Below, piece after piece: positions 1 to 8,744 of a stretch of DNA of 32,219 bases. This stretch comes from Sulfitobacter sp. GTDB taxonomy: Bacteria; Pseudomonadota; Alphaproteobacteria; Rhodobacterales; Rhodobacteraceae. Made by a program: the position numbers and the translations under genes. The notes under the pieces were generated by a model. The model did not search any database. It worked only from the letters and a program-made list of their open reading frames with translations, and was not told the origin of the DNA. The stretch's first letter is position 1. Every line of letters starts with the position of its first letter. The DNA lies in contig JAGXHE010000176.1 in assembly GCA_024636445.1 (NCBI GenBank), positions 1 through 32,219 on the forward strand. The letters are read 5' to 3'.

Positions 1-1
1 C

Positions 2-1879
2 GGCGAGGCAGTCCGCCCGATCCCCTTCGCGCTGGTGCTGATGCTGGCGGGCGCACTGCTGGCCGCTGCACGGTCGCACAGCCTCGCAGGTCCGGTGCTG
101 GGCTGGCGCTACTACGGCGCGGTCGAAGGGCGCGTGGTGGCCCTCGACCGCAGCGGCTCGGACGCGGTGCGCGTCACCCTCGACCGCGTGGTGCTGGAAC
201 GCGTCTCGCCCGCCCGCACGCCGCTGCGCGTCCGCGTGTCGCTGCATGGCGACAGCAACGGGCAGGGCATCGACCCGCAACCCGGCATGCGGGTGATGAC
301 CACCGCCCACCTGTCGCCCCCCGGCGGCCCGACAGAGCCCGGCGGCTTTGATTTCCAGCGTCACGCATGGTTCGCGCAACTGGGGGCCGTGGGCTATACC
401 CGCGTGCCGATGGTCGGGCTGGAGCCGCCCGAAAACGATTGGTCGCTCGCCACCTTCCGGCTGCGCATGGCGATCTCGGCGCACGTGCGCGCCGCCTTGC
501 CCGGCGACGTGGGCGGTTTCGCCGCCGCCGTCACCACCGGCGATCGCAGCGGCATCAGCCTGGCCGCCCTCGAAGACCTGCGCGCCAGCAACACCGCGCA
601 CCTGCTCGCCATCTCCGGCCTGCACATGGGCCTGCTCAGCGGCTTCGTGCTGGGCCTGCTGCGCCTGCTGCTGGCCGCCGTTCCGGGCGCCGTGCTCAAC
701 TTGCCGGTGCGCAAGATCGCGGCCATCGGCGCACTGATCGCAGCCACCGGCTACCTCGCACTCTCAGGCGGCAACGTCGCGACCGAACGCGCCTATGTCA
801 TGGCCGCCGTGGCGCTTGTCGCGGTGATGCTCAACCGTCGCGCGATCAGCCTGCGCGCCGTCGCCATCGCCGCGATCATCGTGCTGGTCCTGCGCCCCGA
901 GGCGCTGCTCGGCCCCGGTTTCCAGATGTCCTTTGCCGCAACCGTGGCGCTGGTCGCGGTCTTCGGCTTCATCCGCGACGGCAAGATCAGGACCGGCCCG
1001 CGCTGGCTGCAACCCGTCGTCGGGGTGCTGCTGTCCTCGGGCATCGCGGGGCTTGCGACCGCCCCCATAGGGGCCGCGCATTTCAACACGCTCTCGCATT
1101 TCAGCCTGCTCGCCAATCTCGCCTCGGTGCCGCTGATGGGCATGCTGGTCGTCCCCGCGGCGGTGCTGGCGGCCCTGCTGGCCCCCTTCGGCCTCGACTG
1201 GATCGGCCTGTGGCTGATGGGTCTGGGCCTGCGCTGGATTCTCGCCGTGGCGGAATTTGTGGCCAACCTCGACGGTGCGCGCAGCTTTGTGCACGGACCT
1301 GGCCCTTGGGTGCTGCCGCTGCTGGCATTGGGCGCGCTGGTGGTGATCCTGTGGCAAGGACGCGGACGGCTTGGCGGCGTGGCCGCAATGGCGCTGGCGT
1401 TCGTGCTCTGGGCAGGTGCCGACCGTCCCGCCGCCCTGATCGCCGAAGACGGCGGCATCGTCGGCGTGATGACCGCCCAAGGCCGCGCACTGAGCAAGGA
1501 AAAAGGTGCCGGCTTCATCGCACAAAACTGGCTGGAGAACGACGGCGACGGGGGTGACCAGCAAGCCGCCGCAGGTCGTTGGGCGGGAGACCTCGCATCG
1601 CGCACCAAGCTGGCGAAGGTCGGCTCAGGCGACGACACCGTCGCGCTGGTCCACCTGATCGGCAAAACCGGCTTGGCAGGTTTCACCGCCTGCGCGCCGG
1701 GGCAGATCGTGGTGGTCAGCGTCACACCCGAAGCGCCGCTCGCAGACTGCGATGTCTACGACCCCAAGCGTCTGCGATCAACTGGCGCAATTGCGCTGGT
1801 GCAGGGCAGGGACGGCGTCCGCCTGCGCACCGCCCGCGACGTCACCGGCGACCGGATGTGGTCCGGCTGGGCCCGCTGA
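2..1879 (+). CDS. comEC: ComEC/Rec2-family DNA-uptake channel protein, 5' end outside window
   Basis: The reading frame is open from the window edge, so the N-terminus is missing. The first in-window start codon (GTG at 35) lies inside a hydrophobic segment and is probably not the true start. ComEC forms the inner-membrane channel that carries single-stranded DNA during natural transformation. The first ~130 visible residues look like the DUF4131 N-terminal region. The Competence domain follows, with the recognisable stretch around SNTAHLLAISGLHMGL (about residues 185-200 from the GTG), and then many hydrophobic membrane segments up to about residue 460. The C-terminal ~130 residues lack the HxHxDH motif of the metallo-beta-lactamase domain found in Bacillus-type ComEC. 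The gene converges on lexA. The family call is firm; whether the strain is transformable cannot be judged from this. Confidence 0.88.
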   Translation, partial: GEAVRPIPFALVLMLAGALLAAARSHSLAGPVLGWRYYGAVEGRVVALDRSGSDAVRVTLDRVVLERVSPARTPLRVRVSLHGDSNGQGIDPQPGMRVMTTAHLSPPGGPTEPGGFDFQRHAWFAQLGAVGYTRVPMVGLEPPENDWSLATFRLRMAISAHVRAALPGDVGGFAAAVTTGDRSGISLAALEDLRASNTAHLLAISGLHMGLLSGFVLGLLRLLLAAVPGAVLNLPVRKIAAIGALIAATGYLALSGGNVATERAYVMAAVALVAVMLNRRAISLRAVAIAAIIVLVLRPEALLGPGFQMSFAATVALVAVFGFIRDGKIRTGPRWLQPVVGVLLSSGIAGLATAPIGAAHFNTLSHFSLLANLASVPLMGMLVVPAAVLAALLAPFGLDWIGLWLMGLGLRWILAVAEFVANLDGARSFVHGPGPWVLPLLALGALVVILWQGRGRLGGVAAMALAFVLWAGADRPAALIAEDGGIVGVMTAQGRALSKEKGAGFIAQNWLENDGDGGDQQAAAGRWAGDLASRTKLAKVGSGDDTVALVHLIGKTGLAGFTACAPGQIVVVSVTPEAPLADCDVYDPKRLRSTGAIALVQGRDGVRLRTARDVTGDRMWSGWAR

Positions 1880-1889
1880 CCCGCGCATG

Positions 1890-1935
1890 AAAAAGGGCGG
1901 TTTTGAGCGGAAAAATCCCCGCGTCAGAACCGCCC
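1890..1935 (-). terminator. Intrinsic terminator of the lexA transcript
   Basis: On the minus strand a 12-bp stem (1924-1935 with 1895-1906, one mismatch, 17-nt loop) is followed directly by five Ts (1890-1894). It lies 120 nt past the lexA stop codon, so the transcript has a long 3' UTR that includes the repeats at 1943-2051. In the plus direction, for comEC, the same stem has no T tract. Confidence 0.75.
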
Positions 1936-1942
1936 CGAAAGA

Positions 1943-2051
1943 ATATGTACGTAACGCGGCCTGATATGTACCGAACCCCGATCTGCACGCGAAAACCGGG
2001 CAACTCGGGGGGCGTAAATATGTACGCAATCCGGCCCGTTATGTACCGATC
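1943..2051. repeat. Duplicated 34-bp element with paired TATGTAC heptamers
   Basis: Two imperfect copies of a 34-bp sequence lie 75 bp apart (1943-1976 and 2018-2051; about 28 of 34 positions identical). Each copy holds two TATGTAC heptamers starting exactly 21 bp apart (1944 and 1965; 2019 and 2040). The block fills the space between the lexA stop and its terminator. Conservation of the heptamers and their spacing, against divergence of the middle, suggests a binding site or RNA element. The function is unknown. Confidence 0.6.
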
Positions 2052-2054
2052 TGC

Positions 2055-2756
2055 TCAATACGTGCGGATCAACCCGACCAGCTTGCCCTGAACCTTGACG
2101 CGGTCATCGGTGAAAACCCGCGTCTCATAAGCAGGGTTCGCAGCCTCCAGAGCAATCGTATTGCCCCGCTTCATATAGCGTTTCAGCGTCGCCTCCTGAT
2201 CCTCGATCAGCGCCACGACGATATCGCCATTTTCCGCCACGGACGTCTCGCGGATCACCACGACATCGCCGTCGTTGATCCCCGCCTCGATCATGGAATC
2301 CCCTTTGACTTCAAGGGCATAGTGCTCTCCCTTGCCGGTCAGCATCTGGCCCGGTACCGCCACCGAATGCAACGCCTGCTGGATCGCCTCGATCGGCACA
2401 CCGGCCGCAATCCGGCCCATCACGGGCAGTTCGGTGGCATACATCGCCTCGACCGGCAGCGCCGACGCAGGGGGCCGACTGTCGGGCCGGTCGCCATCAA
2501 TCACCCGCGGCGCAAACCCCGAAGTCGGCGCACCGCCCATACTCTCGGGCAGCTTAACAATTTCCAAAGCCCGCGCACGGTGCGCCAATCTTCGGATAAA
2601 TCCACGCTCTTCCAGGGCGGTAATCAACCTGTGGATGCCGGATTTGGACCGCAGGTCCAGCGCCTCTTTCATCTCGTCGAAACTGGGCGGCACACCGTCG
2701 CGCTGAACCCTTTTGTGAATGAATTCCAATAGATCCAGTTGCTTCTTCGTCAGCAT
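2055..2756 (-). CDS. lexA: LexA SOS repressor, self-cleaving
   Basis: LexA represses DNA-damage-response genes and inactivates itself by autocleavage when RecA filaments form. The 233-residue protein begins [12 protein letters not shown], the usual LexA start; a TTG two codons upstream would also be in frame but is less likely. Residues 1-70 form the winged helix-turn-helix DNA-binding domain. The cleavage site is Ala118-Gly119 in RIAAGVP. The catalytic serine is S154 (GDSM) and the catalytic lysine is K192; the distances between the three match the E. coli protein. A canonical SOS box 34 bp upstream shows autoregulation. The gene follows moeA with a 75-nt gap and probably has its own promoter at the SOS box, with possible read-through from the trp-moa genes. 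Confidence 0.96.
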   Translation of the reverse strand: MLTKKQLDLLEFIHKRVQRDGVPPSFDEMKEALDLRSKSGIHRLITALEERGFIRRLAHRARALEIVKLPESMGGAPTSGFAPRVIDGDRPDSRPPASALPVEAMYATELPVMGRIAAGVPIEAIQQALHSVAVPGQMLTGKGEHYALEVKGDSMIEAGINDGDVVVIRETSVAENGDIVVALIEDQEATLKRYMKRGNTIALEAANPAYETRVFTDDRVKVQGKLVGLIRTY

Positions 2757-2789
2757 GCACAAGCCCCTCGGCAGAGTTGGTTTGGCTTT

Positions 2790-2804
2790 GTTCTATGCAT
2801 GTTC
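2790..2804. promoter_or_regulatory. SOS box (LexA operator), GTTC-N7-GTTC
   Basis: The bases read GTTC-TATGCAT-GTTC, a perfect match to the direct-repeat LexA operator of alphaproteobacteria. It lies 34 bp upstream of the lexA ATG and implies negative autoregulation. It is the only perfect match I noticed in the intergenic regions of the window. Confidence 0.88.
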
Positions 2805-2831
2805 CCGTTTTGTGTCAACAGCTTCCGACAC

Positions 2832-4004
2832 TTACAGATCGATGACGTCCACCAGATCACCGACGCTGCGCGCAGGATCATCGGGCGGGCGCACGATCAG
2901 CGCATTGGCCGTGGCCAGCACGCTCAGCAACGAACTGTCCTGGCGCCCGGCGTCCCGAACGCCCTGTGATTCGGCAACCGCCCGCATATAGTGCGCGCGC
3001 GGCCCGTTGCCCTCCAGCGGTGCCGTCAGCGGCATCCGCCGGCGCGGCGCAGGCGCACATCCCAAGCCCTGCATGGCGCGGATGACGGGGGCCAGAAACA
3101 CCGTGCCGCAGACCATCGCAGAGACCGGATTTCCCGGCAGCCCGATCATCGGCGTGCCGTTTAAAGTGCCTGCCATCAATGGCTTACCGGGTCGCATCGC
3201 CACCTTGTAGAACGATTGCTGCATGCCCATCTCAGCCGCGACAGCCCCCACCAGATCATGATCCCCGACCGACGCACCGCCGATGGTCACCACCAGATCG
3301 GCCCCCGCCGCCAGCTCCAGAACCTGCCGCAAACCGGGCTTCGTATCGCGCGCAATCGGCAGAATCCGCGGCACAGCCCCCAACGTTTCCAGCATCGCCG
3401 CCAGCCCGAATGTATTCGACACGATGATCTGGTCATCACCCGGCATCTCTCCGGGCATCACCAATTCATCCCCAGTCGAGATCAGCGCAACCACCGGCGC
3501 GCGCGTCACCGGCACCCGCGCCACGTTCATCGCAGCCAGCAGCGCGACGTCGCCCGCCGACAAACGACGCGGCGCAGGCATCGGCGCACCTTCGGTAAAA
3601 TCGGTGCCAGCGGGGCGGATATTACTGCCGGAACTCAGGTTGTGGTTCAGCGTAATCAGCGTGCCACGCCGCGTCACGTCCTCTTGAATCACAACGAAAT
3701 CAGCGCCTTGCGGGACGGGTGCTCCGGTGAAGATGCGCACCGCTTGCCCCGCGCCGACGGTGCCGTCAAACCCGTGACCGGCAGCGGATTCGCCGATGAC
3801 CTTGAACAGCGCGTCGGTCTCGACCTCGGCAGATTTCACCGCGTATCCGTCCATCGCAGAGGCTGCAAAGGGCGGTTGGGTGCGCTGCGCGGTCACAGTT
3901 TCGGCCAGCACGCGACCATGCGCACGGCGCAGCGGAACGGTTTCGACCGCCAGCGGATGCACCAGCGCAAAAAGATGGTCCAGCGCCTGCGAAACTGGGA
4001 TCAT
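2832..4004 (-). CDS. moeA: Molybdopterin molybdenumtransferase MoeA
   Basis: MoeA inserts molybdate into adenylylated molybdopterin, the last general step of molybdenum cofactor synthesis in the cytoplasm. The 390-residue length is normal for the family (about 400-410). Visible hallmarks are [13 protein letters not shown] near residue 45, [11 protein letters not shown] near residue 175 in the MoCF-biosynthesis domain, and [12 protein letters not shown] near residue 295. The ATG overlaps the moaC stop codon by 4 bp (ATGA), which indicates translational coupling. Having moaC and moeA side by side inside a trp cluster is a known roseobacter arrangement. The product would serve molybdoenzymes encoded elsewhere. 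Confidence 0.95.
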   Translation of the reverse strand: MIPVSQALDHLFALVHPLAVETVPLRRAHGRVLAETVTAQRTQPPFAASAMDGYAVKSAEVETDALFKVIGESAAGHGFDGTVGAGQAVRIFTGAPVPQGADFVVIQEDVTRRGTLITLNHNLSSGSNIRPAGTDFTEGAPMPAPRRLSAGDVALLAAMNVARVPVTRAPVVALISTGDELVMPGEMPGDDQIIVSNTFGLAAMLETLGAVPRILPIARDTKPGLRQVLELAAGADLVVTIGGASVGDHDLVGAVAAEMGMQQSFYKVAMRPGKPLMAGTLNGTPMIGLPGNPVSAMVCGTVFLAPVIRAMQGLGCAPAPRRRMPLTAPLEGNGPRAHYMRAVAESQGVRDAGRQDSSLLSVLATANALIVRPPDDPARSVGDLVDVIDL

Positions 4005-4492
4005 GTCGCCTCGTACCGCCCTGATTTTCCACCATCTTTCAGAACCACATGCAGCCCGCCGATCTCCATCGCCTTGTCCACGGCCTTGGCCATGTCATAG
4101 ACCGTCAGCGCCGCGGTCGAGGCGGCGGTCAGCGCCTCCATTTCCACACCGGTCTGGCCTGTGGTCTTGACCGTCGCGGTGATGCGAATACCCGGCAGGG
4201 TTGCGTCGGGAACAAGATCCAGCGAGACCTTGGTGATCGGCAGCGGGTGACACAGCGGGATCAGGTCGGACGTGCGTTTCGCGCCCATGATGCCGGCCAG
4301 CCGTGCAACACCCAGAACATCGCCCTTTTTGGCGCGACCTTCTGTAATGATATCAAAGGTTTCTTGCGTCATCTTGATGTAACAGGCAGCCACCGCGACA
4401 CGGGTCGTCACGGCCTTGTCGGTGACGTCGACCATATGCGCCTGACCCTCGGCATCGAAATGCGACAGCTTGCGCGCATCGGTGTCGCTCAC
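4001..4492 (-). CDS. moaC: Cyclic pyranopterin monophosphate synthase MoaC
   Basis: MoaC, acting after MoaA, makes cyclic pyranopterin monophosphate, the first committed intermediate of molybdenum cofactor. I chose the GTG at 4492, which gives 163 residues starting [23 protein letters not shown]. The family is about 160 residues long, and the frame upstream of this point is unrelated sequence overlapping trpC. Family motifs are HMVDVTDK near the N-terminus, [28 protein letters not shown] in the active site, and GVEMEALTA. The gene begins one base after the trpC stop and overlaps moeA by 4 bp, so trpC, moaC and moeA are almost certainly one operon. Confidence 0.93.
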   Translation of the reverse strand: MSDTDARKLSHFDAEGQAHMVDVTDKAVTTRVAVAACYIKMTQETFDIITEGRAKKGDVLGVARLAGIMGAKRTSDLIPLCHPLPITKVSLDLVPDATLPGIRITATVKTTGQTGVEMEALTAASTAALTVYDMAKAVDKAMEIGGLHVVLKDGGKSGRYEAT

Positions 4493-4493
4493 C

Positions 4494-5309
4494 CTACATG
4501 CCCCCCGCAGGTTGCAGCGGGTTCGCCAGCAGCGCACGGGTTGCCGCCGCCACATCATCTTGCCGCATCAGGCACTCGCCAATCAGGAAATTGCGCACGC
4601 CGTACCGCGCCATTTCGGCCAGCTCCTTGGGCGTGTTCAGACCGCTTTCGCAGACAATCGTGCGGTCTTCGGGCACCAGTTTCGACAGGGTGCGCGTGGT
4701 ATCAAGAGAGGTCTCGAAGGTCTTGAGATTGCGGTTGTTTATGCCGATCAGCGGGCTTTTGAGAACACTGGCGCGGGCCAGCTCGGCCTCGTCATGCACT
4801 TCGATCAGCACATCCATGCCCCATTCGATCGCGGTCTCTTCCAGCTCGACCGCCTGGGGATCGGATACAGAGGCCATGATGATCAAGATGCAATCGGCCC
4901 CCAGCGCGCGGGCCTCGACCACCTGATAGGGGTCGTACATGAAATCCTTGCGCAAAACGGGCAGCGAACAGGCGGCACGGGCGTCGACGAGAAACTGTTT
5001 CGCCCCCTGAAAGCTCGGCGTGTCGGTCAGCACCGACAGACAGGCGGCACCGCCCTCTTCATAGGCCTGCGCGTGGGCTGCGGGTTCAAAATCGGGACGG
5101 ATCATGCCTTTGGAGGGGCTGGCTTTTTTGATCTCGGCGATCAGCCCGTAGCCTTCGCGCGCCTGTGCGTGCAGGGCTTCGGAAAAGTGGCGCAGGGGCG
5201 GCGCATTGCGGGCTTCGGCCTCGACGTCGCCAAGGGTCTTGATCTGCTTGTCGGCAGCGATTTCTTCCAGCTTGTAGGCTTTGATGCGGTCTAGGATTGT
5301 CTCGGTCAT
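4494..5309 (-). CDS. trpC: Indole-3-glycerol phosphate synthase
   Basis: TrpC converts carboxyphenylaminodeoxyribulose phosphate to indole-3-glycerol phosphate, the fourth step of tryptophan synthesis. It is a 271-residue monofunctional TIM barrel with no PRAI (TrpF) domain fused. Recognisable motifs are [10 protein letters not shown] (catalytic Lys on the first strand), [22 protein letters not shown] and ESGL near the C-terminus. The ATG at 5309 has only a weak ribosome binding site. A 64-nt gap containing a 12-bp tandem repeat separates it from trpD. On the other side the gap to moaC is one base. Confidence 0.96.
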   Translation of the reverse strand: MTETILDRIKAYKLEEIAADKQIKTLGDVEAEARNAPPLRHFSEALHAQAREGYGLIAEIKKASPSKGMIRPDFEPAAHAQAYEEGGAACLSVLTDTPSFQGAKQFLVDARAACSLPVLRKDFMYDPYQVVEARALGADCILIIMASVSDPQAVELEETAIEWGMDVLIEVHDEAELARASVLKSPLIGINNRNLKTFETSLDTTRTLSKLVPEDRTIVCESGLNTPKELAEMARYGVRNFLIGECLMRQDDVAAATRALLANPLQPAGGM

Positions 5310-5324
5310 CGGTTGGCTTTCTGT

Positions 5325-5360
5325 GGCAGAATTTGGGGCAGAGTTTGGGGCAGACTTCAG
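5325..5360. repeat. Three 12-bp tandem units in the trpD-trpC gap
   Basis: The plus strand shows GGCAGA-ATTTGG, GGCAGA-GTTTGG and GGCAGA-CTTCAG in a row. The first two units differ at two of twelve positions and the third is degenerate. The array fills over half of the 64-nt gap between trpD and trpC, where the trpC ribosome binding site should be. It is probably a slippage expansion. Confidence 0.6.
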
Positions 5361-5373
5361 GGGCCGGAGGCAG

Positions 5374-6390
5374 TCAGCCCTCTTGCGTGATTTTGGCGAC
5401 AGCCGCGATCTTGGCGCGTGCGGCCCCGCTGTCGATGGACGTGCGGGCCATCTCGGCCCCTGTTTTCAGGTCGGGTGCGGCGTCCGCAACAACCAGGGCG
5501 GCGGCGGAGTTCAGCAACACCGCGTCGCGGTAGGCAGAGGGCGCTCCGTCCAGCAGCGCATTGAATGCAAACGCGTTTTGCTCGGGCGTGCCGCCAACGA
5601 TGTCCTCGAACGGATGCACCGGAAGGCCCGCCTCTTCGGGGTGGACTTCAAAATCGGTGACCACGCCGTTCTCCAGCGCGGACACCCAGGAGACGCCGGT
5701 AATCGTCAGCTCGTCGGTGCCGTCCGAGCCGTGGACCAGCCACGCCTTGTCGCTGCCCAACTGGCCCAGCGTTTCGGCCATCGGGCGGATCAGATCGCGT
5801 CGGTACGCCCCCGTCAGCTGGCGTTTGACGCCTGCGGGGTTGGTCAGGGGCCCCAGGATGTTAAAGATCGTGCGGGTGCCCAGCTCGGTGCGCGCGGGCA
5901 TGACGTGGGCAATCGCAGGGTGGTGCATCGGCGCCATCATGAAGCCGATCCCGGCCTCGCGCAGGGCACGTTCCACCACCGGTGCTCCGACCATCACCTT
6001 CAGCCCCATCTGGGTCAGCGCGTCCGCAGCACCCGATTTCGAGCTGAGGTTGCGGTTGCCGTGCTTGGCCACCACCACGCCCGCGCCCGCCACCACAAAA
6101 GCCGTCGCGGTCGAAATGTTCAGCGTGCCCTTGCCGTCGCCGCCGGTGCCGACGATGTCCATCGCCCCCGCAGGTGCCTGCACGGGATTGCATTTGGCGC
6201 GCATCACGGCTGCGGCGGCGGCGTATTCGTCCACGGTTTCGCCACGGGTGCGCAGCGCCATCAGCAGCCCGCCGATCTGGGCGGGCGTCGCTTCGCCGTC
6301 GAACAGGATGCCAAAGGCCGTCTCGGCCTGCGCACGGGTCAGCGGGCCATTGGCGGCAGCGTCGATCAGCGGTTTGAGAGTATCACTCAT
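5374..6390 (-). CDS. trpD: Anthranilate phosphoribosyltransferase
   Basis: TrpD transfers the phosphoribosyl group of PRPP to anthranilate, the second step of tryptophan synthesis. I chose the ATG at 6390, giving 338 residues that start [15 protein letters not shown]. The frame stays open further upstream but that part only overlaps trpG. Family signatures are the PRPP-binding loop [15 protein letters not shown] (about residues 78-92), [17 protein letters not shown] (about 105-121) and the [10 protein letters not shown] segment. The start overlaps the trpG stop codon by 4 bp (ATGA), so the two are coupled. It is a separate gene, not fused to trpG as in enterobacteria. Confidence 0.96.
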   Translation of the reverse strand: MSDTLKPLIDAAANGPLTRAQAETAFGILFDGEATPAQIGGLLMALRTRGETVDEYAAAAAVMRAKCNPVQAPAGAMDIVGTGGDGKGTLNISTATAFVVAGAGVVVAKHGNRNLSSKSGAADALTQMGLKVMVGAPVVERALREAGIGFMMAPMHHPAIAHVMPARTELGTRTIFNILGPLTNPAGVKRQLTGAYRRDLIRPMAETLGQLGSDKAWLVHGSDGTDELTITGVSWVSALENGVVTDFEVHPEEAGLPVHPFEDIVGGTPEQNAFAFNALLDGAPSAYRDAVLLNSAAALVVADAAPDLKTGAEMARTSIDSGAARAKIAAVAKITQEG

Positions 6391-6968
6391 GCAGGCACCT
6401 TTAGCACGTCCAGAAAATTCTTCAGCAGGGCATGGCCATGTTGCGACCGGATGCTTTCGGGGTGGAACTGCACGCCGTGGATTGGCAGTTCGCGGTGTTG
6501 CAGGCCCATGATGACGCCGTCGTCCAGCGCGGCGGTCACGTCCAGACAATCGGGCAGGGTGGCGCGGTCGACGATCAGCGAATGATAGCGCGTCGCCTCG
6601 AAAGGGGTCGGCAGGCCCGCAAACAGACCCGTGCCGCTGTGGTGCATCTTGCCCATCTTGCCGTGCACGATGTCAGGCGCGCGCACCACCTTGCCGCCAA
6701 AGGCCTGACCGATGGTCTGGTGGCCCAGACAGACGCCCAGCAGCGGCGTGCGGGTCTCGGCGGCGGCCTGCGTCAGCGCCAGACAGATGCCCGCCTGATT
6801 TGGATCGCAAGGCCCCGGCGACAGCAGAATGCCCGCAGGCTTCATCGCCATCGCCGCCTGCACATCCAACGCGTCATTGCGGTGAACGGCGACTTCGGCG
6901 CCCAATTCACCCAGGTAATGCACCAGATTGTAGGTGAAACTGTCGTAGTTGTCGATCAGCAGCAGCAT
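6387..6968 (-). CDS. trpG: Anthranilate synthase component II (glutamine amidotransferase)
   Basis: TrpG hydrolyses glutamine and passes ammonia to TrpE for anthranilate formation. The 193-residue protein is a stand-alone class I amidotransferase starting [19 protein letters not shown]. The catalytic triad is visible as C80 in LLGVCLGHQ and H169/E171 in GVQFHPES. The oxyanion region is LLSPGPCDP near residue 50. It is the first gene of the trpGDC-moaC-moeA cluster, while its partner trpE lies about 3 kb away on the same strand in another gene group. In some bacteria the same subunit also serves 4-amino-4-deoxychorismate synthase (PabA); the trp context favours TrpG. Confidence 0.94.
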   Translation of the reverse strand: MLLLIDNYDSFTYNLVHYLGELGAEVAVHRNDALDVQAAMAMKPAGILLSPGPCDPNQAGICLALTQAAAETRTPLLGVCLGHQTIGQAFGGKVVRAPDIVHGKMGKMHHSGTGLFAGLPTPFEATRYHSLIVDRATLPDCLDVTAALDDGVIMGLQHRELPIHGVQFHPESIRSQHGHALLKNFLDVLKVPA

Positions 6969-7153
6969 GGGTCAAACTTTGCATTTAGGGGGCTGGAGGC
7001 CAAGGCCACCTGCACTGTATAAGCGAGGCATACTTGTTCAGGCTTGCCCGCCAGCGTCAAGGGGGCGGGGGCCGAAGACAGGGCACAGTGGGCAATGACA
7101 AGAGCACAAAAAACCCGTTAGGGTGAGCACGCAACAGGCAGGGACGAACAGAT
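6969..7153. promoter_or_regulatory. Divergent promoter region between trpG and the deacetylase-like gene
   Basis: These 185 bp must hold the promoter of the trp operon (-) and probably that of the plus-strand gene. A TATACA-like -10 for trpG is visible on the minus strand at 7016-7021, but I cannot find a convincing -35. A 6-bp inverted repeat CCCGCC/GGCGGG (7047-7052/7064-7069, 11-nt spacer) sits near the middle. No Trp-rich leader peptide precedes trpG. Confidence 0.35.
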
Positions 7154-8626
7154 ATGGCGCGAGGGTTTTTGAGCGGAGCAGTGGTGGGAGCCGTCGTTGG
7201 CGTCAGCGCCTTGGGGATCGTCTCGTTTCGGGCCGACCCACAGGCGGCGCCGGATATGGATGTCTCGGCCCCGGCTTCGGGTGCAGCGCCCGAAGAGGGC
7301 CGTGCCGAAAGCCCGCAAGCGGCAGGCGACGCCGATCTTGCCACCGGTGCAGGTGCGCCCATGGTGCCCGAGCCCGACGCCGACGATGTGGACGCCGCCA
7401 GCGATGCGGGCACCGACACGCCGATGCGCCCTGAAACCGGCGGGACCAGTGGCCTTGATGCGCCCGATACCCCCGTGGCAGACGGCGGTGTCGTGGTGCA
7501 AAGCGACCAGCCGGTGATGCCCAGCCCTCAGGCGGCCCTGCCGTCACAGCCCGACGCTGACGATTTGAGCATTTCGACCGAGCCGACCCAACCGCCCGCG
7601 CCCGAAGTGGCCGAGGACAGCGGGTTTGAGGCGGCTGACACCGACGACGGGACCGTGACGGTGTTTGTAGCACCTCAGGCGGACGCGCCCGGTGCTCAGG
7701 AAGATACCGGTGCCGAAGAAAATAACGTAGCCGGTGAAGACACGACCGAAGCAATGGCCGCTGAAGACGCGTCTGAGCCAGAGGCGACAACCGAGGAAAC
7801 AACCTATACCACGCCACTGTTGGATCAACGCGTGGGCTCTCTGGTGGATCGAGACGAGACGCCCGTGGTCATCCCCGATGCGGAACCTGCCGAGACCGAA
7901 GCCGAAGCCGAAGCGGAAGTCGAGCAAGACCCCATCGATGCCTATGCCTTTGTTTCTGATACAGAAATCCTGGACCCCGAAAAGCCGATGATGTCCATCG
8001 TGCTGATTGACAGTGGCGCCGATCTCAGCGGCGATACCGTCGGTCTGGCAGCGTTGCGCAGCTTTCCCTATCCGCTGAGCTTTGCCATCGACGCCAACCT
8101 GCCCGACGCCGCAGACCGCGCCGCCGCTTACCGCGCTGAAGGGCTCGAAGTGCTGGCGATGATCGACCTGCCCGCAGGGGCCACGCCTTCGGACGCCGAA
8201 GTCAGCATCGCGGCAGCGCTTGACGCCGTGCCGCAGGCCATCGGCGTGCTCGAAGGTATCGGCAACGGCTTTCAGGCCGACCGTGCGCTGTCGGATCAGG
8301 TGGTCAGCATTCTGGGCAGCAGCGGGCACGGCGTCGTGATGCAATCAAAGGGGCTGAACACCGCGCAAAAGCTGGCGGTGCGCGAAGGCGTCCCCGCCGC
8401 GACCGTGTTCCGCGATTTCGACAGTGCCGATCAGACGCCCACGGTGATCCGCCGCTTTCTGGATCAGGCGGCGTTTCGCGCGGGCCAGGAGGGCGGTGTG
8501 ATCATGCTGGGCCGCGTACGCCCCGACACGATTTCGGCGCTGCTGCTGTGGGCATTGCAGGACCGCGCCGAACGCGTGGCACTGACCCCTGTGTCGGCCC
8601 TGCTCAAGGCGCAGGTGGCGGAGTAG
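7154..8626 (+). CDS. Divergent polysaccharide deacetylase family protein with long acidic linker
   Basis: The C-terminal ~215 residues (about 275-490) resemble the divergent polysaccharide deacetylase family (DUF610/PF04748). They begin MSIVLIDSGADLSG, continue through SFAIDANLPDAADRAAAYRAEGLEVLAMIDLP and end with GGVIMLGRVRPDTISALLLW. The N-terminus has a hydrophobic segment (about residues 5-24) after a positive start, so the protein is probably anchored in the inner membrane facing the periplasm or exported. Between them lie ~245 residues rich in Ala, Pro, Asp and Glu, including the run AETEAEAEAEVE, with almost no predicted order. Such linkers often span the periplasm. The substrate is unknown and catalysis is not certain, because family members often lack classic deacetylase metal ligands. 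The ribosome binding site AGGGA lies nine bases before the ATG. Confidence 0.72.
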   Translation: MARGFLSGAVVGAVVGVSALGIVSFRADPQAAPDMDVSAPASGAAPEEGRAESPQAAGDADLATGAGAPMVPEPDADDVDAASDAGTDTPMRPETGGTSGLDAPDTPVADGGVVVQSDQPVMPSPQAALPSQPDADDLSISTEPTQPPAPEVAEDSGFEAADTDDGTVTVFVAPQADAPGAQEDTGAEENNVAGEDTTEAMAAEDASEPEATTEETTYTTPLLDQRVGSLVDRDETPVVIPDAEPAETEAEAEAEVEQDPIDAYAFVSDTEILDPEKPMMSIVLIDSGADLSGDTVGLAALRSFPYPLSFAIDANLPDAADRAAAYRAEGLEVLAMIDLPAGATPSDAEVSIAAALDAVPQAIGVLEGIGNGFQADRALSDQVVSILGSSGHGVVMQSKGLNTAQKLAVREGVPAATVFRDFDSADQTPTVIRRFLDQAAFRAGQEGGVIMLGRVRPDTISALLLWALQDRAERVALTPVSALLKAQVAE

Positions 8627-8713
8627 GGGCCTTGTGAAAGCGCGGCGTCATTCTTCGCGCGGAACGAACAAGCACGAGTAACAAAAAGGCAACGTTACGC
8701 ATCTGGCCCTCGG

Positions 8714-8740
8714 GCTTGGCTGACTGCATTTCAGCCAAGC
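8714..8740. terminator. 10-bp hairpin between convergent genes, possible terminator
   Basis: GCTTGGCTGA (8714-8723) pairs perfectly with TCAGCCAAGC (8731-8740) around a 7-nt loop. It lies in the 118-bp gap between two convergent genes, four bases from the stop codon of the minus-strand gene. Neither side has a clear T tract, so termination would be weak or factor-assisted. Confidence 0.4.
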
Positions 8741-8744
8741 GGCG

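Noticed and set aside
1440-1879. Metallo-beta-lactamase domain at the ComEC C-terminus
   Set aside because: The HxHxDH metal-binding motif and other ligands are absent.
2055-2762. lexA start at the TTG at 2762
   Set aside because: The ATG two codons downstream gives the conserved LexA N-terminus MLTKKQ and is a far stronger start codon.
4493-4558. N-terminal extension of MoaC
   Set aside because: It overlaps the end of trpC, has no family resemblance and would make the protein longer than the family; the GTG at 4492 fits.
6969-7153. Trp leader-peptide attenuator for trpGDC
   Set aside because: No short frame with Trp codons precedes trpG. The 14-nt gap before trpE is also too short for one.
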